Part shown: positions 61,788 through 64,000 of the stretch, one piece after another
How the letters are laid out: each line of letters begins with the position of its first letter
How positions within the stretch are numbered: the stretch's first letter is position 1
Assembly: GCF_003815915.1 (NCBI RefSeq)
Contig: NZ_CP033929.1
Span: forward strand, 1,178,001 to 1,242,000
DNA length: 64,000 nt
Reading direction: 5' to 3'
From: Chryseobacterium indoltheticum
Lineage (GTDB): Bacteria > Bacteroidota > Bacteroidia > Flavobacteriales > Weeksellaceae
The notes under the pieces: model-generated
Seen by the model: only the letters and a program-made list of their open reading frames with translations
The model's database searches: none
Told to the model about the DNA's origin: nothing
Made by a program: the position numbers and the translations under genes

Positions 61788-62639
61788 TTAATAGTCAGCT
61801 GGAGCTTCCAGGTACAATTGTTTGAATGCAGTATCCAATTGATCATCATTAGGAGCTTTACCATGCCAAGCGTGAGTTCCCATCATGAAATCAACCCCAT
61901 TACCCATTTCTGTATGAAGAATAATTACCACTGGTTTTCCTTTTCCGGTTTCCGTTTTTGCTCTTTCAAGAATTCCGATTACCGCTTCAAGGTCGTTACC
62001 TTTTTTCTCTTCCAAAACTGTCCATCCGAAAGATTCTAGTTTTGCATGAAGATTTCCTAATGAAAGTACATTTTCTGTGCTTCCGTCAATTTGCTGTCCG
62101 TTGTAATCAATTGTAGAAATGATGTTGTCTACTTTGTTTGCTGCAGCATACATCAATGCTTCCCAGATTTGCCCTTCCTGCAATTCTCCGTCTCCGTGAA
62201 GTGAGTAAACTAAAGAGTTATCACCGTCTAATTTTTTCCCCTGTGCAACACCTAAAGCTACAGAAAGCCCTTGTCCCAAAGATCCTGAAGCAATTCTTAC
62301 CCCTTCCAAACCTTCGTGAGTGGTTGGGTGACCCTGCAATCTTGAGTCTAATTTTCTGAAAGTTCTCAATTCGTCAATCGGGAAGAAGCCAAATCTAGCC
62401 AAAGTAGAATAGAAAACCGGCGAAATATGTCCGTTTGAAAGATAGAAGTGATCTTCATTTTTACCTTCCATTGTGAAAGGAAGATTATAGTTCATTACTT
62501 TACCATACAATGCTGTGAAGTACTCAGTACAGCCCAAACTTCCACCCGGGTGCCCTGAATTTACAGCGTGAACCATTCTTAAAATGTCTCTTCTGATTTG
62601 TGTTGTAAGAGATTTCAGCTCTTCAATACTTTTACTCAT
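61788..62639 (-). CDS. transketolase, N-terminal (ThDP-binding) subunit
   Basis: A 283-residue protein with the thiamine diphosphate-binding domain: GHPGGSLGCTEYF near 28, GHPTTHEGLEGV near 102, then LHGDGELQEGQIWEA near 148 and IDYNGQQ near 177 (the GDG...N metal/ThDP motif). It partners the C-terminal subunit encoded 89 bp downstream. A TAAATTTG -7-like box lies at 62661-62668 on the minus strand, within a duplicated motif region. Confidence 0.94.
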   Translation of the reverse strand: MSKSIEELKSLTTQIRRDILRMVHAVNSGHPGGSLGCTEYFTALYGKVMNYNLPFTMEGKNEDHFYLSNGHISPVFYSTLARFGFFPIDELRTFRKLDSRLQGHPTTHEGLEGVRIASGSLGQGLSVALGVAQGKKLDGDNSLVYSLHGDGELQEGQIWEALMYAAANKVDNIISTIDYNGQQIDGSTENVLSLGNLHAKLESFGWTVLEEKKGNDLEAVIGILERAKTETGKGKPVVIILHTEMGNGVDFMMGTHAWHGKAPNDDQLDTAFKQLYLEAPADY

Positions 62640-62671
62640 ATATTAGGATTTATTTGCATGCAAATTTACAA

Positions 62672-62693
62672 TTTTTTGTCGGCTTACGGAAAT
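62672..62693. repeat. 22-bp motif, copy 1 of direct repeat (copy 2 at 62984-63005)
   Basis: TTTTTTGTCGGCTTACGGAAAT-like, 21 of 22 identical to 62984-63005 (single C/T change). Sequences after both copies also run in parallel (AAAATC.GAG, then a TAGATTT/CAGATTT element) and end near a palindrome. Confidence 0.65.
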
Positions 62694-62732
62694 GCAAAAT
62701 CTGAGACTTTTTACGCAGATTTAGTTTTATTT

Positions 62733-62763
62733 ACTTTGCCAAAGTTGAACATCTTTGACAAAG
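62733..62763. repeat. doublet of CTTTGnCAAAG palindromes
   Basis: ACTTTGCCAAAGT (62733-62745) and CTTTGACAAAG (62753-62763) are separated by 7 bp and can also pair with each other as one 11-bp stem with a single mismatch. Confidence 0.6.
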
Positions 62764-62963
62764 CTTAAAGAGATTTTAATTAGTCTTTAGCCGAACTTAA
62801 AATTAAACAATGGAAGAAATTTGACATTCTGACATGATTTTCTTCTATACAGTTTCTGTATCATCGCTATATCATCTCTCCGTCCGGATTTTATTTTGAA
62901 TTTGATGAGAAATATTTAAACAGACACTTTGGCAGTAATTTATAAATTGATGGTTGTGTGCTC

Positions 62964-62978
62964 AACCTTGTCAAGGTT
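62964..62978. repeat. RAYT-associated palindrome (left, outer)
   Basis: AACCTTGTCAAGGTT, a perfect palindrome around a central base. It is the left outer copy of four such units near the RAYT gene. Confidence 0.75.
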
Positions 62979-62983
62979 AGATA

Positions 62984-63005
62984 ATTTTTTGCCGGCTTAC
63001 GGAAA
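62984..63005. repeat. 22-bp motif, copy 2 of direct repeat
   Basis: Second copy of the CCGGCTTACGGAAAT-containing repeat seen at 62672-62693. Together with the palindromes it fills the 451-bp gap 62640-63090, which otherwise holds no gene I can support. Confidence 0.65.
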
Positions 63006-63052
63006 TTTAAAAATCCAGAGTTTGAATTGTAGATTTTCTTATTGAAAGACTG

Positions 63053-63067
63053 AACCTTGTCAAGGTC
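63053..63067. repeat. RAYT-associated palindrome (left, inner)
   Basis: AACCTTGTCAAGGTC, one mismatch from the outer copy, 23 bp beyond the RAYT stop codon. Confidence 0.75.
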
Positions 63068-63090
63068 ACAGAAGAGCATTTTCGTAAAAC

Positions 63091-63684
63091 TTAAAATTGG
63101 TAATCTATTTGTATTTTATGACACATGATAAAATTTTCTTTATCCTCAAACATTTCAAGTACTTCATTTCTTTTTAATAAAGTTTTAAAATTGCTGAGAA
63201 TAGTTTTGTAAGAAGAATGTTTATAATTTTTAAAGTCTTCTGAACCAGGATTTTGATGAATGTAGATTACACATTTTCTAAGATACTCTTCAGAAGTAAT
63301 TAACTTCCTTTTGAATGGTGACTCTATTAATGCACCGTGTCGATTATTTTCTTTATTGAATGCTTGCGAATAAGAATTAAAAACTTTTGAAAATTGCTTA
63401 GAAAATATATTTTGAGAAGCATGTAAACCTTTTTCTATATTTTTATCTAAATGGGAAGTAATTTCATTTAAATATTTATCACTCTTAATTTTGACTAAGA
63501 GATGAAAATGATTTGGCATTAAGCAATATGCATAAACATCACAAACACTCAAGAGATTATTTTTAATTTTATTTATGAAAAAATGATAATTTCTCGCTGT
63601 TTTGAATATTGCTTCACCATTAATTCCGCGATTATAAATGTGATAAAAGCAATCTGCTTCTATGGGGGTAATTCTTATATCCAT
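63091..63684 (-). CDS. REP-associated tyrosine transposase (RAYT, Y1_Tnp/IS200-like)
   Basis: A 197-residue Y1 transposase of the RAYT type. The start region is YHIYNRGINGEAIFK and the HUH motif is YCLMPNHFHLLVKI (about 52-65). A conserved C-terminal region RHGALIESPFKRKL / EYLRKCVIYIHQNP (about 115-150) includes the likely catalytic Tyr. RAYTs are domesticated relatives of IS200/IS605 that cut and join single-stranded DNA at REP palindromes. Here the gene is flanked by AACCTTGnCAAGGTT palindromes on both sides. Confidence 0.9.
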   Translation of the reverse strand: MDIRITPIEADCFYHIYNRGINGEAIFKTARNYHFFINKIKNNLLSVCDVYAYCLMPNHFHLLVKIKSDKYLNEITSHLDKNIEKGLHASQNIFSKQFSKVFNSYSQAFNKENNRHGALIESPFKRKLITSEEYLRKCVIYIHQNPGSEDFKNYKHSSYKTILSNFKTLLKRNEVLEMFEDKENFIMCHKIQIDYQF

Positions 63685-63721
63685 TGTGTTTTTTTAAGTA
63701 CTGTTTCTTTGAGCTGTTTTA

Positions 63722-63758
63722 TTAACCTTGTCAAGGTTCGAAACCTTGACAAGGTTAA
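63722..63758. repeat. RAYT-associated double palindrome (upstream of the gene)
   Basis: Two AACCTTGnCAAGGTT palindromes, 63724-63738 and 63742-63756, face each other around CGA. With flanks they form a perfect 17-bp stem with a 3-nt loop, 37 bp upstream of the RAYT start codon. This is the doublet arrangement expected of a REPIN. Confidence 0.8.
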
Positions 63759-63766
63759 TAATAAAA

Positions 63767-64000
63767 TTAAACCACTTTCAGATAATTCTTATTTTTCACC
63801 AGCCACAAACCAATGAAAGTTAGTAATCCGTTCAGAATAATCAGCTCTACACCAATTCTGTAATCGGTATAAATGGTTACCAACATATTGATCAGATAAG
63901 TTAAAACCGGTGCTAAAAGTGTTACCGCAAGAATTGAATATTTTTGTGAAATTTTAAATTTGGTAAAAATTCCGAAGGCAAAAAGTCCTAAAAGTGGACC
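63767..64000 (-). CDS. sodium:solute symporter family protein (C-terminal part, 5' cut by window edge)
   Basis: The last 77 codons of a minus-strand gene whose start lies outside the window; the stop is TAA at 63767-63769. It begins GPLLGLFAFGIFTKFKIS, the late SSS-family signature, and has three hydrophobic segments, ending in a short Lys-rich tail (KNKNYLKVV). It is likely a sodium-coupled transporter of a sugar, amino acid or similar solute; the substrate is unknown. Confidence 0.8.
   Translation of the reverse strand, partial: GPLLGLFAFGIFTKFKISQKYSILAVTLLAPVLTYLINMLVTIYTDYRIGVELIILNGLLTFIGLWLVKNKNYLKVV

Noticed and set aside
62840..62945. Short plus-strand open stretch reading ISPSGFYFEFDEKYLN
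   Set aside because: Looks slightly protein-like, but only about 35 codons between stops with no start or homologous neighbour; could be a decayed gene end. Too weak to call.
62891..63079. Minus-strand ORF of about 62 codons beside the RAYT gene
   Set aside because: It overlaps the palindromes and direct repeat, has no family resemblance, and starts inside repeat DNA.

Overview
The window reads as chromosomal DNA of a Flavobacteriia member of the Weeksellaceae type, most like Chryseobacterium or a close relative. The supports are an AT-rich composition, promoters of the Bacteroidota form TTG-N18-21-TAnnTTTG, a gldK-gldL-gldM-gldN type IX secretion (T9SS) locus, type A and type B T9SS sorting domains, DUF4270, and a split transketolase. 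The genus is an inference from gene content. There is no phage, conjugative element, CRISPR array or rRNA operon. The only mobile-type gene is a REP-associated tyrosine transposase (RAYT) near the right end.

Layout. 1-7.2 kb: an SDR oxidoreductase meets a tightly packed minus-strand operon (5'-nucleotidase C-domain lipoprotein, metallophosphatase, porZ, recO), then dapA and a GNAT acetyltransferase. 7.2-18 kb: recG, a secreted thioredoxin, three consecutive POT-family peptide transporters, a ParE/RelE-type toxin-antitoxin pair and a dipeptidyl peptidase IV; the peptidase and transporters suggest use of exogenous peptides. 18-29.6 kb: small hypothetical genes, a short alpha-glucan phosphorylase-like protein, a nuclease-like orphan, a large T9SS type B cargo protein, a DinB-like protein, mtaB, an FMN-binding glutamate synthase-like protein, a lipoprotein, an S4 protein and aroK. 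29.6-31 kb: tRNA-Lys, tRNA-Leu, tRNA-Lys and panC. 31-40.3 kb: a GT5 N-domain protein, a DUF4270 lipoprotein and glmS, followed by gldKLMN. 40.4-48.4 kb: an FAD oxidoreductase, a lipoprotein, and a complete RND efflux system with adaptor, pump and outer-membrane lipoprotein. 48.4-50 kb: an unknown gene between two repeat-rich, structured intergenic regions, then tRNA-Ser. 50-60.5 kb: ansA, a SpoU methyltransferase, rsmE, tsaD divergent from a very long tamB, and an Lrp/AsnC regulator. 60.5-64 kb: the two transketolase halves, RAYT with palindromes, and the end of a sodium:solute symporter.

Functional links. T9SS is the strongest theme: GldKLMN (core and motor), PorZ (cell-surface attachment complex) and a type B cargo protein lie in one window. 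The RND system, TamB and several lipoproteins add to the envelope content. Housekeeping genes cover lysine, shikimate, pantothenate and amino-sugar biosynthesis, DNA repair (recO, recG) and tRNA/rRNA modification (mtaB, tsaD, rsmE, trmH-like).

The most unusual material is non-coding or residue-level. It comprises a RAYT gene flanked by a family of short palindromes, a large GC-rich hairpin element near 49.5 kb, a degenerate 42-bp tandem repeat near 48.6 kb, a glucan phosphorylase-like protein with Thr at the expected PLP-lysine position, and a POT transporter with Lys at the TM7 glutamate position and a long extra loop.
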